64,000 bases of DNA from UBA5216 sp043743335 (GTDB lineage: Bacteria; Pseudomonadota; Gammaproteobacteria; Burkholderiales; SG8-41). Both the position numbers and the translations under genes were made by a program. The stretch covers positions 1-64,000 of the forward strand of contig JAYTWR010000028.1 of the NCBI GenBank assembly GCA_043743335.1. Direction: 5' to 3'. Of this stretch, positions 43,746-52,196 are shown piece by piece. The notes below the pieces were generated by a model. The model was not told the origin of the DNA and ran no database searches. It saw nothing but the letters and a program-made list of their open reading frames with translations. The stretch's first letter is position 1. Each line of letters starts with the position of its first letter.

Positions 43746-45232
43746 GCGGCAGGGTGAATAGCACGGCAACGGGTGCTGAACTGCGCGCCGCACCACTCGC
43801 CGCACCGCTCGCCGTACCGCACGCTGTGGCGAGCGAACCGCTGCGCCGTTTTTTGCAGGTGGCGCGCGGCGTTGGCCTGCGTGTTTCGGCGGCCGAGGGC
43901 ATCGACGCTGCGCGCGCGCTGGAGGTGATCGGTTTTGGCGACCGTACGGCGTTGAAAGACACGCTGGGATTCGTGCTGGCCAAAACGCCGGACGAAAAAG
44001 TGTTGTATCACGAGGCGTTTGATCTCTACTTCAAGCATGAGGCGTTCGTCGGCAGCGATGCGGCGGACGATGATGCAGCAGACGAGCGCAATGCCGGCGA
44101 AGGCGCCCTCGGCGGCGGGCAAGGCAGCCACGGTAGCAAGGGCAACGGGTCTGGCGGCAGTCAGTCGGTGGAGACTTCGCTGAGTGAACTGTTGACGCAG
44201 GATGACCGCGCCAGTATCGCTACTGCGATGGAGGCCGCCGGACGCGAGTCGGGCATTGAGAATATCCGCTTCTTTACACAGAAGAATCTCTACGTGCGCC
44301 GCATCCTCATGCGCATGGGCATGCGCGAGGTGCAGGACGACATCGAGGCGTTGCGCAAAACCGGGGACGCGGCGGACCAGGATCGCGCGGCCTTCCTAGA
44401 AAGCCGTCTCGCCCGTCTGCGCGATGCGGTGCGCGACTATGTTGAGCGCAATTTGTTGCTGTTCGCGCGTGGCGATACCGAGGCCTATCGCGAAGAGTTG
44501 CTGAAGTCCGCGCGCCTGTCGAATATCGACCGTCGCGACATGGATCGTATGCGCGTGCTGGTGCGACAGATGGCGAAGAAGCTCGCCGCGCGCTATGCCA
44601 AGACGCGGCGGCGGCGGCGGCGCGGGCAACTCGACATACGCCGCACGCTGCGCAAAAACATGGGCTGGGGCGGCGTGCCATTTGTGACTGTGTGGAAACA
44701 AAAACGCATCGAAAAGCCGCGTGTGATGGTGTTGTGCGATGTGTCGGGATCGGTCGCGGCCATGTCGCAGTTTTTATTGATGTTTTTGTATGCGCTGAAC
44801 GAGGCTTTGTCGGACATCCGTTCGTTTGCCTACTCCGGTTCGCTGATTGAGGTTAGCGACGTTCTCGAAAAATCGTCCGTCGAGCAGGCCATCGACTCGA
44901 TCATGGATGCTATCGGCAACGGCTCGTCCAACTACGGCAATGCGTTTGCGGATTTTGACGAAGGCTGGATGAAATTTGTCACCAACAAAACCACCGTGAT
45001 TGTTTTGGGAGATGCGCGCGGCAATCGCAATGATCCGCGCACGGAAATTGTCGCCCGGTTATCGCAGCGCGCACGGCGCATTATTTGGCTCAATCCGGAA
45101 TACCGCACCCTATGGGGCACCGGCGATTCCGATATGTATCGTTATGCGCCGTTTTGCAACCTCGTCACCGAGTGCAGCACGCTGCGGCATCTCGATCGCG
45201 TGATTGGCAACATCCTCAACGCGGCGTGCTGA
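43742..45232 (+). CDS. CoxE-like VWA domain protein
   Basis: A 496-residue protein with a C-terminal von Willebrand A domain. The metal-ion-dependent adhesion motif is DVSGS at Asp333, with later acidic residues in IVLGDARGN. The N-terminal half is helical and charged, with a Gly/Ser-rich low-complexity linker (GGGQGSHGSKGNGSGGSQS, near residues 124-142) and an Arg-rich KTRRRRRRGQ stretch near residue 290. CoxE-type proteins work with MoxR ATPases in maturation of enzymes such as CO dehydrogenase. No such target enzyme is encoded in the window. The GTG start overlaps the moxR stop. Confidence 0.9.
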   Translation: MSGRVNSTATGAELRAAPLAAPLAVPHAVASEPLRRFLQVARGVGLRVSAAEGIDAARALEVIGFGDRTALKDTLGFVLAKTPDEKVLYHEAFDLYFKHEAFVGSDAADDDAADERNAGEGALGGGQGSHGSKGNGSGGSQSVETSLSELLTQDDRASIATAMEAAGRESGIENIRFFTQKNLYVRRILMRMGMREVQDDIEALRKTGDAADQDRAAFLESRLARLRDAVRDYVERNLLLFARGDTEAYREELLKSARLSNIDRRDMDRMRVLVRQMAKKLAARYAKTRRRRRRGQLDIRRTLRKNMGWGGVPFVTVWKQKRIEKPRVMVLCDVSGSVAAMSQFLLMFLYALNEALSDIRSFAYSGSLIEVSDVLEKSSVEQAIDSIMDAIGNGSSNYGNAFADFDEGWMKFVTNKTTVIVLGDARGNRNDPRTEIVARLSQRARRIIWLNPEYRTLWGTGDSDMYRYAPFCNLVTECSTLRHLDRVIGNILNAAC

Positions 45233-45253
45233 CCGGTTTGCGACGACTGTGAC

Positions 45254-46513
45254 ATGACCACACACACCCGTGACAGCGGCGGTATCGAGTCACCCTACGC
45301 CTGGACACGGCTTTTTGTCTCACTGCTGCTGATGACAATCGGCGGGTCCGGTGTCTACACCGTCAGCGTGGTGCTGCCGCGCATACAGGCCGAGTTTGGC
45401 GTGGCGCGCGGCGACGCTTCGCTGCCGTACACGGCGGCGATGGTGGGGTTTGGGCTGGGCGGCGTATTGATGGGGCGACTGGCGGATCGTTTTGGCGTGA
45501 TGGTGCCGGTGCTCATCGGTGCGTTCGGGTTGGGCGGTGGATATATCGCCGCCGGTGCTGCGGCTAACTTATGGCAGTTCAGCGTGGTGCAGGGTGTGAT
45601 GTTGGGCTTTTTGGGCAGCGCGGCCACCTTTGCGCCGCTGGCTGCGGATACCTCCAAGTGGTTCAACCGTAACCGCGGCATGGCCATCGCGATCTGCATG
45701 AGCGGCAACTATCTGGCCGGCGCGGTGTGGTCGCAGGTGATGAGTTATTACTTCGCCACCAGCGGCTGGCGCGAAACGTTTTTCGGCATGGGCGTGTTTT
45801 GCATGGCCACCATGCTGCCATTGGCCTGGGTGTTGCGGCGCGCGACGCCGGTACAGCCCGATGCGCCAGTGACCGCAGCCGTCGCCTCGGCGGCAGGTTC
45901 AGACCGCTCGCGTCCGCTGGGCCTCTCGCCCGCCGTGTTGCAGGCGCTGCTGTGTGTGGCGGGTGTGTCGTGTTGTCTTGCCATGTCGATGCCGCAAGTG
46001 CATATCGTCGCTTACTGCGGCGATTTGGGGTTTGGCGCGGCGCGCGGCGCGGAGATGTTGTCGTTGATGCTCGGCATGGGCATTGTCAGCCGGCTGGTTT
46101 CCGGCTGGGTATCCGACACCATCGGCGGACTGAAAACCCTGCTGCTGGGTTCAGTACTGCAAGGCTTGGCGTTGCTGATGTTTTTGTTCGCCGACGGGTT
46201 GGTGTCGCTCTATGTCGTGGCGGGTATGTTTGGCCTGTTTCAGGGCGGCATCGTGCCGAGCTATGCACTGATTATTCGCGAGCATTTTTCACCGGCGGAA
46301 GTGGGCGCGCGCGTCGGCACGGTGTTGATGTGCACGCTGCTGGGCATGGCACTGGGCGGGTGGATGTGCGGGGCGATTTTCGATCTTACCGGCTCTTATC
46401 GCGCGGCGTTTTTGAATGGCACAGCCTGGAACATGCTCAACGTGTGTATCGTGATTTTTTTACTGTGGCGCGCACGCGGTGGCATGCCAAGGGTGAGCGC
46501 GCGCCCTGCGTGA
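45254..46513 (+). CDS. major facilitator superfamily transporter
   Basis: A 419-residue, twelve-helix carrier. The loop 2-3 motif is visible as GRLADRFGVMVPVLIG near residue 75, and a related GWVSDTIGGLKTLLLG occurs in the second half near residue 280. The sequence recalls the oxalate/formate antiporter and monocarboxylate group, but the substrate cannot be named. It begins 21 bp after the VWA gene on the same strand, so may be co-transcribed with it. Its end is 24 bp from the end of the convergent Bug gene. Confidence 0.87.
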   Translation: MTTHTRDSGGIESPYAWTRLFVSLLLMTIGGSGVYTVSVVLPRIQAEFGVARGDASLPYTAAMVGFGLGGVLMGRLADRFGVMVPVLIGAFGLGGGYIAAGAAANLWQFSVVQGVMLGFLGSAATFAPLAADTSKWFNRNRGMAIAICMSGNYLAGAVWSQVMSYYFATSGWRETFFGMGVFCMATMLPLAWVLRRATPVQPDAPVTAAVASAAGSDRSRPLGLSPAVLQALLCVAGVSCCLAMSMPQVHIVAYCGDLGFGAARGAEMLSLMLGMGIVSRLVSGWVSDTIGGLKTLLLGSVLQGLALLMFLFADGLVSLYVVAGMFGLFQGGIVPSYALIIREHFSPAEVGARVGTVLMCTLLGMALGGWMCGAIFDLTGSYRAAFLNGTAWNMLNVCIVIFLLWRARGGMPRVSARPA

Positions 46514-46537
46514 TGATCGAACGCTACGGCGAGCAGA

Positions 46538-47578
46538 TCAATCCACCTTGGCCTTCAGTGTCTTGGCGATCATGGCGTATTTTTCCACTTCGCTTTTGAT
46601 CAATGCGCCGAAAGCGTCGACCGTGCCGCCAACCGGTTCCGTGCCGTTGGCGGCGTATTTTTCCAGCAGATTGGGCGACACCATGGCCTTGTTCACCGCA
46701 TCGTTCAGTCGCGTGATAATGGTTTTTGACACGCCCATCGGCGTGATCAGCCCGGCCCATACCGAGACATCGTAGCCGGGCACGCCGGATTCGGCGATAG
46801 TCGGCAGATCGGCGAATGTCGGCGAGCGCTTCAATCCGGTGAGTGCAATGCCGCGCAAACGGCCCGCGCGGTGATGCGGTGAAATGGAGCTCGTGCTTTC
46901 GAAGATCAGGTGTATCTGCCCGCTCATCATGTCGGTCATCGCCTGCGCGCCGCCTTTGTACGGCACATGCACGATGTTCACGCCAGCCATCTGCTTGAAG
47001 AGCTCGCCTGCCAAATGCCCCGGCGTGCCGTTGCCCGACGAGCCGTTCAGCAGTTTGCCGGGATTGGCCTTGGCGTGGTTAATTAATTCGCGCACGGATT
47101 TTACGGGCAGCCCGTTGCTCACGGCGAGCAACTGACTGCCGGTGTTGGTTTGCGCAATCGGCTGCACATCCTTGATCGCATCGTAGGGCACATGCGGCAG
47201 AATGCTGCGATTGATCGCCAGCCCGCCGATGTTGCCGTAGCCCAGTGTGTAGCCGTCGGGTGCGGCGCGCACCACCATTTCAATGCCGATGGTGAGGCCA
47301 CCGCCGGGCCGGTTGTCAACCACCACTTGTTGACCGAGGAGGCGCGTGAGTTCAAACGCGATAATGCGTGCCGATGTATCGGACGCACTGCCTGCGGCCT
47401 GCGGCACCACGTAGCGCAAGGGGCGGTCAGGGTACTGCTGCGCCAGCACGCCAGTGGCCAGTGTGGCGCAGAGGCAGACCGTGGCATGAAACATCCATCG
47501 GGAGCATCTGGACCATATGGACCATATGGACCATATGGACCATATGGACCATCTCGATAGGGCTGCGTAACACGTCAT
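46538..47578 (-). CDS. Bug/TctC-family periplasmic binding protein with repeat-bearing N-terminus
   Basis: A 346-residue Bug receptor (YPDRPLRYVVPQAAGSASDTSAR, VVVDNRPGGGLTIG, VPYKGGAQAMTDMMSGQ). The ATG at 47578 has a well-placed GGAG seven bases upstream. Translation from there reads MTCYAALSR followed by repeated Trp-Ser-Ile units, encoded by a 9-bp tandem repeat, then MFHATVCLCATLATGVLAQ, which by itself would serve as the hydrophobic part of a signal peptide. If this start is right, the mature signal sequence carries an extra N-terminal region of variable length. A start at 47494 without a ribosome binding site is the alternative. Confidence 0.88.
   Translation of the reverse strand: MTCYAALSRWSIWSIWSIWSIWSRCSRWMFHATVCLCATLATGVLAQQYPDRPLRYVVPQAAGSASDTSARIIAFELTRLLGQQVVVDNRPGGGLTIGIEMVVRAAPDGYTLGYGNIGGLAINRSILPHVPYDAIKDVQPIAQTNTGSQLLAVSNGLPVKSVRELINHAKANPGKLLNGSSGNGTPGHLAGELFKQMAGVNIVHVPYKGGAQAMTDMMSGQIHLIFESTSSISPHHRAGRLRGIALTGLKRSPTFADLPTIAESGVPGYDVSVWAGLITPMGVSKTIITRLNDAVNKAMVSPNLLEKYAANGTEPVGGTVDAFGALIKSEVEKYAMIAKTLKAKVD
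47508..47552. repeat. 9-bp tandem repeat, five copies, at the 5' end of a Bug gene
   Basis: ATGGACCAT occurs four times perfectly after one imperfect copy (CTGGACCAT). On the coding (minus) strand it encodes Trp-Ser-Ile repeats within the first 25 residues. The junctions form the palindrome CCATATGG. Change in copy number would preserve frame. Confidence 0.92.
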
Positions 47579-47681
47579 CAAGGTTCTCCGAACAGCAAAG
47601 CCGCAGACTAGCAGAAAACTTCTGAAGTTTTGCAGCCATTGGAGCCTACTATATGGGGTAACCGCTCAAACGAGGCGATGT

Positions 47682-47726
47682 GCTATGCGTGCTATGCGTG
47701 CTATGCGTGCCATGCGTGCTATGCGT
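47682..47726. repeat. 9-bp tandem repeat, five copies, at the 5' end of a broken Bug gene
   Basis: GCTATGCGT occurs five times; the fourth copy is GCCATGCGT. On the plus strand it encodes Met-Arg-Ala repeats and supplies five in-frame ATG codons (47685, 47694, 47703, 47712, 47721). It lies 130 bp from the other five-copy 9-bp repeat, which belongs to the Bug gene pointing the other way. Confidence 0.92.
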
Positions 47727-47944
47727 GAACTGACTTCATTTCGCAAACCGTTGTTTGCAGCGGCTGCGCCGGTAATCTTTGCGGCGCACCCCCTTGCGGC
47801 CAATGCGCAACCGGCGGCGGAATATCCCGCGCGCGCCGTGCGGATGCCGATCCGCGCACGCCCGAAGCGGTACGCAAATTTTTGCCGGAAGAAATGACCC
47901 AGTGGGCGAACGTGGCCAAGGTGGCCGACATACGCAGCCCTTGA
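47685..47944 (+). pseudogene. internally deleted, frameshifted Bug/TctC gene
   Basis: The 5' part reads as a Met-Arg-Ala repeat, then a signal peptide (FRKPLFAAAAPVIFAAHPLAANAQ) and the start of a mature Bug protein (YPARAVRM), and stops at 47897. In another frame the same DNA encodes TPEAVRKFLPEEMTQWANV and ends at a TGA at 47942-47944. This matches the C-terminal TPEQFSKYVSEEIVKWAKV of the intact Bug protein ending at 32708. So the two ends of a Bug gene remain and about 270 internal codons are gone, with a frameshift at the join. A GAGG lies a suitable distance before the first ATG, so a short exported peptide could still be made. Confidence 0.85.
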
Positions 47945-47964
47945 ATACTGATGATTTATTATCG

Positions 47965-47988
47965 TAAGTAATTGATTTTTAATGATTT
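47965..47988 (+). repeat. dispersed AT-rich motif, copy j
   Basis: TAAGTAATTGATTTTTAATG followed by ATTT. It overlaps the ATG at 47982 of the downstream lipoprotein gene, which raises the possibility that translation really starts at the next ATG (48003). Confidence 0.7.
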
Positions 47989-48863
47989 TTTTAAAGACCC
48001 TTATGCCGATTGTGCTTTTTGTACCTTGGGTAGCGCTGGTGTTGACGGCTGTGACGTCTTTAAGCGGCTGCGCCCTGTTGAACGCACCGGCGCGCCGTAT
48101 TGATGTGCAAGCAGAAACAGGGCGCATGCAGCCGGTGGCCGCGCTCGCTGGCACACCGGTGCGGGCATGGCTGCGTCAGCCCGCACTGGCGTCGAATGCG
48201 TCGTTGCAAGACGCCACGCTCACCATCTATATCGAAGGTGACGGTGCCGAGTGGCACAACAAGTATCAGCCGCCGACTGATCCGACGCCCGACAATCCGC
48301 TGACGCTACGCCTCGCGGTACGCGATCCCGATGCGCGTGTGGCGTATCTGGGGCGGCCTTGCCAATATTTGGAAGCTGGCGCGCTGGCGCGATGCCCGTC
48401 ATTGTTGTGGCTGAGCGGTCGCTACGGCAAGCATGCGCTGACCATCATGAGTGCGGCCATAGACATACTGGTGCTGAGCACGGGCGTGCAACGCGTGCGG
48501 CTGGTGGGGTATTCCGGTGGCGGCACGATGGCTGCGCTGCTGGCGGCGCACCGCGAGGCGGTATCGTGTTTGGTCACCGTGGCGTCGCCGCTGGATACCG
48601 AAGCGTGGGCATCCGCGATTGAGGTCTCGACACTGAGCGCTTCGCTCAATCCGCTGGCCTATGTGGCGGCGCTGGCGCCTATTGCGCAATCGCACTTCGC
48701 GGCGGCTGACGATACGATAGTGCCGCCAGCTACGCTACAGCGTTTTATCGACGCATTGCCGCACGCGCGCTTGGAAGTGATCGGGGCCTACGATCACGAT
48801 TGCTGCTGGGTCTACGCGTGGCAGCAGTTGCGTCAGCGCAGTTGTTTGACGATGACTTTATAA
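47982..48863 (+). CDS. alpha/beta-fold lipoprotein hydrolase
   Basis: A 293-residue predicted lipoprotein. A hydrophobic N-terminus leads to a lipobox LSGC near residue 30, followed by a Ser-hydrolase-like core. The motif GYSGGG near residue 175 has the nucleophile-elbow pattern, DDTIVPP has the acid position, and AYDHDCCW has a candidate His. The N-terminal IEGDGAEW stretch fits an oxyanion-hole region. Family and substrate are not recognised beyond the fold. The first ATG lies in the AT-rich motif; ATG 48003 is an alternative that shortens the signal peptide by seven residues. It is convergent with the glycosyltransferase gene. Confidence 0.75.
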   Translation: MIFLKTLMPIVLFVPWVALVLTAVTSLSGCALLNAPARRIDVQAETGRMQPVAALAGTPVRAWLRQPALASNASLQDATLTIYIEGDGAEWHNKYQPPTDPTPDNPLTLRLAVRDPDARVAYLGRPCQYLEAGALARCPSLLWLSGRYGKHALTIMSAAIDILVLSTGVQRVRLVGYSGGGTMAALLAAHREAVSCLVTVASPLDTEAWASAIEVSTLSASLNPLAYVAALAPIAQSHFAAADDTIVPPATLQRFIDALPHARLEVIGAYDHDCCWVYAWQQLRQRSCLTMTL

Positions 48864-48868
48864 AAACG

Positions 48869-48886
48869 CAATAAAAACAATTAGTC
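48869..48886 (-). repeat. dispersed AT-rich motif, copy k
   Basis: The minus strand reads GACTAATTGTTTTTATTG, a weaker match located between the 3' ends of convergent genes and overlapping the stop codon of the glycosyltransferase. Confidence 0.5.
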
Positions 48887-50161
48887 ACGTGAATTCTGTC
48901 GCAACTGCGCCTGAATCAGGTCGCACGCCGTAGCCAGTGGATGTTCGCGAGCGATGGTCGCTGCGACTGCGGCGGCACGCACGGCGTACGAGTGTGCGCT
49001 GAGCAACGGCTGTAGTTCGCCAGCCAAACGCTGGGGCGTCACTGTTTTGAACGGCAGGCTACGCGCAATACCTAGCGCTACGGCGCGCGCAGCATTATCC
49101 GGTTGATCAAACGCCACGGGCACGATGAGTTGCGGGCGACCTGCCGTCATGGCTTGCGCGAGCGTGCCAATGCCGGCTGGGTGGATCACCGCTGCCGCGT
49201 GTGGAAACACCGCCGAGTACGGCAAATACTCGAAGGCCTGCACGGTAGGCGGTAATGCGCCCAGGGGTTGCGACGGTACGCCGGTAAGCAAGATCGCGCG
49301 ACGGCCCAACATTTGCGCGGCGGCGATGGCGTGCCGCCAAAAATCACCGGCCACCATGACAGCAGACGAGCCGAGGCCAAACACCAGCGGCGCATCGCCA
49401 GACTGCAAAAAATACTGTAGGCGCGCGGCGTCTTCCGGCGCGGCGGGCTTGCCGTCGTAACGCGGAAATCCGCACATCACGGTGTTAGCCGGCCAATCGG
49501 CTTGCGGTGTAGCGAGCAGCGGCGAAAACAGTGCGAGATTGCAATGCGGCGAGTATTGGCCCTCAAACTGCGCTGCCGGCGCGCGCGGTAACGCGAGTTC
49601 CTCACGCAGCGCATGCAAAGGCTTTTCCCATTGCCGGCACACCCATTTGGCAAGACCGAACACCACGCGATAGGGCAGCACCCCCAGCTTGCGCACCGGT
49701 TTCATCCAGGGGGCGGGGCCGATCAGCGGCGGGTCGATGCAGGACATCAGCGATAGCGGTGCCAGTATCGAGGACACCCACGGCAAGCCACGCTTTTGCG
49801 CCACCAGCGGGCCAGCGTATCCGACCGGGTGCGTGACAATGAGATCGCAATCCGCGGTCGCTGCATACAGATCTGCGTAGCTGTCGCGTATATGCGGCAT
49901 AAACATGTCTCTGACCATATACGCTGCGCCGCTATGACTGGAGACCAAGCGCTGCACGATGGCAACTTTGTCGCCGAACTGATCGATATCCGGACGCATC
50001 GCTGCGAATGCAATGCCTTCGGCTTTGACGGCATCGCGATAGGTGGCGAAACTCGCAATCACCGGCCGGTGACCACGTCGCTTGAGTTCGAGCGCGAGCG
50101 CGATGTAGGGATGCAAATCGCCCAGCGAGCCGAAGGTGGCAAAGAGGATTTTTTTATTCAT
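48881..50161 (-). CDS. glycosyltransferase, GT1/UGT family
   Basis: A 426-residue GT-B-fold glycosyltransferase. The N-terminal KILFATFGSLGDLHPYIALALELKRRGH is the acceptor-side Rossmann start of the sterol/macrolide glucosyltransferase group. The C-terminal half has FEYLPYSAVFPHAAAVIHPAGIGTLAQAMTAGRPQLIVPVAFDQPDNA, the usual nucleotide-sugar binding region with His, Gly and Asp-Gln. It transfers a sugar from a UDP-sugar to a lipid or small acceptor that cannot be named. The start at 50161 is set by homology. The gene is divergent from the radical-SAM gene with a 66-bp gap. Confidence 0.88.
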   Translation of the reverse strand: MNKKILFATFGSLGDLHPYIALALELKRRGHRPVIASFATYRDAVKAEGIAFAAMRPDIDQFGDKVAIVQRLVSSHSGAAYMVRDMFMPHIRDSYADLYAATADCDLIVTHPVGYAGPLVAQKRGLPWVSSILAPLSLMSCIDPPLIGPAPWMKPVRKLGVLPYRVVFGLAKWVCRQWEKPLHALREELALPRAPAAQFEGQYSPHCNLALFSPLLATPQADWPANTVMCGFPRYDGKPAAPEDAARLQYFLQSGDAPLVFGLGSSAVMVAGDFWRHAIAAAQMLGRRAILLTGVPSQPLGALPPTVQAFEYLPYSAVFPHAAAVIHPAGIGTLAQAMTAGRPQLIVPVAFDQPDNAARAVALGIARSLPFKTVTPQRLAGELQPLLSAHSYAVRAAAVAATIAREHPLATACDLIQAQLRQNSRD

Positions 50162-50227
50162 GAGCGCACAGCGACTGCGGCGATAGTCATACGAGCGCAG
50201 TATAGCGGATAGCGCTAAACTACCCCG

Positions 50228-51742
50228 ATGCCTGACATCGTGCTCACCACCATCAACGCCCGCTATGTGCATGCCGCACTGGGCCTGCGATATTTGGCGG
50301 CAAACATGGGCGAGCTGCAGTCGCGCACGTGCATCGTCGAGTTTGTGCTGGGTCAGCGCGCAACAGAAATTGTCGAAGACTTGCTGGCACTCAACCCGCG
50401 CATTGTCGGCATTGGCGTGTATATCTGGAACGTGGAGGAATGCACGCGTGTGGTGGCGCAATTAAAGCGCGTCGCGCCGCAGGTGACGGTGATACTCGGC
50501 GGGCCTGAGGTGAGTTTTGAGACCGGCGAGCAGCGTATTTGTGCGCTGGCGGACTACGTGATTACCGGCTGGGGCGATGTGACGTTCCCCCAGATCGCGC
50601 GCGAAATTTTGAGCGACACCGCGCCCGCAGGCAAAGTCATCAAGGGCGAGCAGCCGCCGCTGGCGAAAATCACGCTGCCGTATGCGCAATACACCGATGA
50701 AGACATTGCCAAGCGCTTTATTTATGTCGAAGCGTCGCGTGGATGCCCGTTCAAATGCGAGTTTTGCCTGTCGGCGCTGGACAAAACCGCGTGGCCGTTC
50801 GAGTTGGATGCCTTTATGGCGGAGATCGAAAAACTCTACCACCGCGGCGCGCGCAATTTCCGCTTTGTCGATCGTACGTTCAATCTGAAAGTGGCGGTGA
50901 GCGAGCGCATTCTCGAATTTTTTCTCGCGCGCATGGACCGGGATTTGTTTTTGCATTTCGAGTTGATCCCCGATCATTTGCCGGACAAGCTCAAGGAAAC
51001 CATCGCGAAGTTTCCGCCGGGCGCGCTGCATTTCGAGATCGGCATCCAGACCTTTAACCCAGCGGTGCAGACGCTGGTGTCGCGGCGGCAAGATGACGCA
51101 CAGGCCGAAGCCAACATTCGCTGGCTGCAGCAATCGAGCGCGCTGATTCACGTGGATTTGATCGCCGGGTTGCCGGGCGAGGATATGGCGAGTTTCGGTC
51201 GCGGCTTTGACCGGCTGCATGCGTTGCGCCCACATGAAATTCAGGTGGGCATTCTGAAGCGCCTGCGCGGTGCGCCCATAGACCGGCATACCGCAGCGCG
51301 GCAACTGCGCTACAACCCCGATCCGCCGTATAACGTGCTGTCTACTGATTGCATTTCGTTCAACGACATGCAGCGTATCGCGCGCTTTGCAAGGTATTGG
51401 GATTTAGCCGGCAACTCCGGGCGCTTTCATCAGGCGCTGCCGTTGTTGCTGGGCGACGCGCCTTTCGACAACTTCATGTGCTTCGCCGATTGGCTGTACG
51501 CACAAACGCACAAGACGCACGAGTTTGCATTCGAGCGCCTGTGCGAATTCATGCACGTACACCTAACGCAGGTGTCCGGCGTTGATGCTGCCGTGGCCGC
51601 CGATGCCGTGCTCACGGATTACACCGCGAGCGGCGCGCGTGGGCGACTGGCGTTTATGGATGCCGGTGTGCGTCCGCGTGATGCTGTTAAAAACACGGCG
51701 CGGGCGCGTATGCGCCAAGCACGGCACGTAACGGTTGCGTGA
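50228..51742 (+). CDS. B12-binding-domain radical SAM protein (DUF4080 type)
   Basis: A 504-residue protein with an N-terminal cobalamin-binding-like domain (residues about 1-140, including VILGGPEVSF) and a radical SAM core whose Fe-S ligands are Cys173, Cys177 and Cys180 (GCPFKCEFC). The C-terminal part corresponds to DUF4080. Enzymes of this class make carbon-centred radicals from S-adenosylmethionine, often for methylation or ring modification. The exact reaction of this group is unknown. The His residue of the classical B12 DxHxxG motif is not evident, so B12 binding is uncertain. Confidence 0.87.
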   Translation: MPDIVLTTINARYVHAALGLRYLAANMGELQSRTCIVEFVLGQRATEIVEDLLALNPRIVGIGVYIWNVEECTRVVAQLKRVAPQVTVILGGPEVSFETGEQRICALADYVITGWGDVTFPQIAREILSDTAPAGKVIKGEQPPLAKITLPYAQYTDEDIAKRFIYVEASRGCPFKCEFCLSALDKTAWPFELDAFMAEIEKLYHRGARNFRFVDRTFNLKVAVSERILEFFLARMDRDLFLHFELIPDHLPDKLKETIAKFPPGALHFEIGIQTFNPAVQTLVSRRQDDAQAEANIRWLQQSSALIHVDLIAGLPGEDMASFGRGFDRLHALRPHEIQVGILKRLRGAPIDRHTAARQLRYNPDPPYNVLSTDCISFNDMQRIARFARYWDLAGNSGRFHQALPLLLGDAPFDNFMCFADWLYAQTHKTHEFAFERLCEFMHVHLTQVSGVDAAVAADAVLTDYTASGARGRLAFMDAGVRPRDAVKNTARARMRQARHVTVA

Positions 51743-51760
51743 TGTCTCAAGAAGGTTTGC

Positions 51761-51787
51761 AACTAATTGATTTTAAAGGGTAATTTA
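51761..51787 (+). repeat. dispersed AT-rich motif, copy l
   Basis: AACTAATTGATTTTAAAGGG followed by TAATTT, immediately before the ATG at 51787. The AAAGGG at its end sits where the ribosome binding site of the DUF2237 gene would be. Confidence 0.75.
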
Positions 51788-52176
51788 TGCGTCGATTTGA
51801 CCCCCACGAACATTCGCGCAACGTTCTCGGCGAAAAGCTGCAATCGTGCAGCGAAGACCCGGTGACGGGGTTTTATCGTGACGGCTGTTGTAACGTCGGC
51901 CCCGACGATTTGGGCGTGCACTCGGTGTGCGTGCGCTTGACTGCGGAATTTCTCGAATTCAGTAAAGCGCGCGGCAATGATTTATCCACGCCGATGCCGC
52001 AATTTGGTTTCGACGGTTTGAAACCCGGCGATCAGTGGTGTCTGTGCGCCGCGCGCTGGAAAGAAGCACTAGACGCCAACGCAGCACCGCGCGTAGTGTT
52101 GCGCGCCACACACGAAGCGACGCTGGAATTCGTGTCGCTTGAAGACTTGAAAAAATTTGCTATCGACCTCAGTTAA
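51787..52176 (+). CDS. DUF2237 family protein
   Basis: A 129-residue protein of the DUF2237 family. The hallmarks are NVLGEKLQSCSEDPVTGFYRDGCCNVGPDDLGVHSVCV at the N-terminus and LKPGDQWCLCAARWKEAL in the middle, with several conserved Cys residues. No biochemical role is established. It precedes a small membrane protein gene by 20 bp and probably shares its transcript. Confidence 0.87.
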   Translation: MRRFDPHEHSRNVLGEKLQSCSEDPVTGFYRDGCCNVGPDDLGVHSVCVRLTAEFLEFSKARGNDLSTPMPQFGFDGLKPGDQWCLCAARWKEALDANAAPRVVLRATHEATLEFVSLEDLKKFAIDLS

Positions 52177-52196
52177 TGACGGTAAAGGAGTATTTC

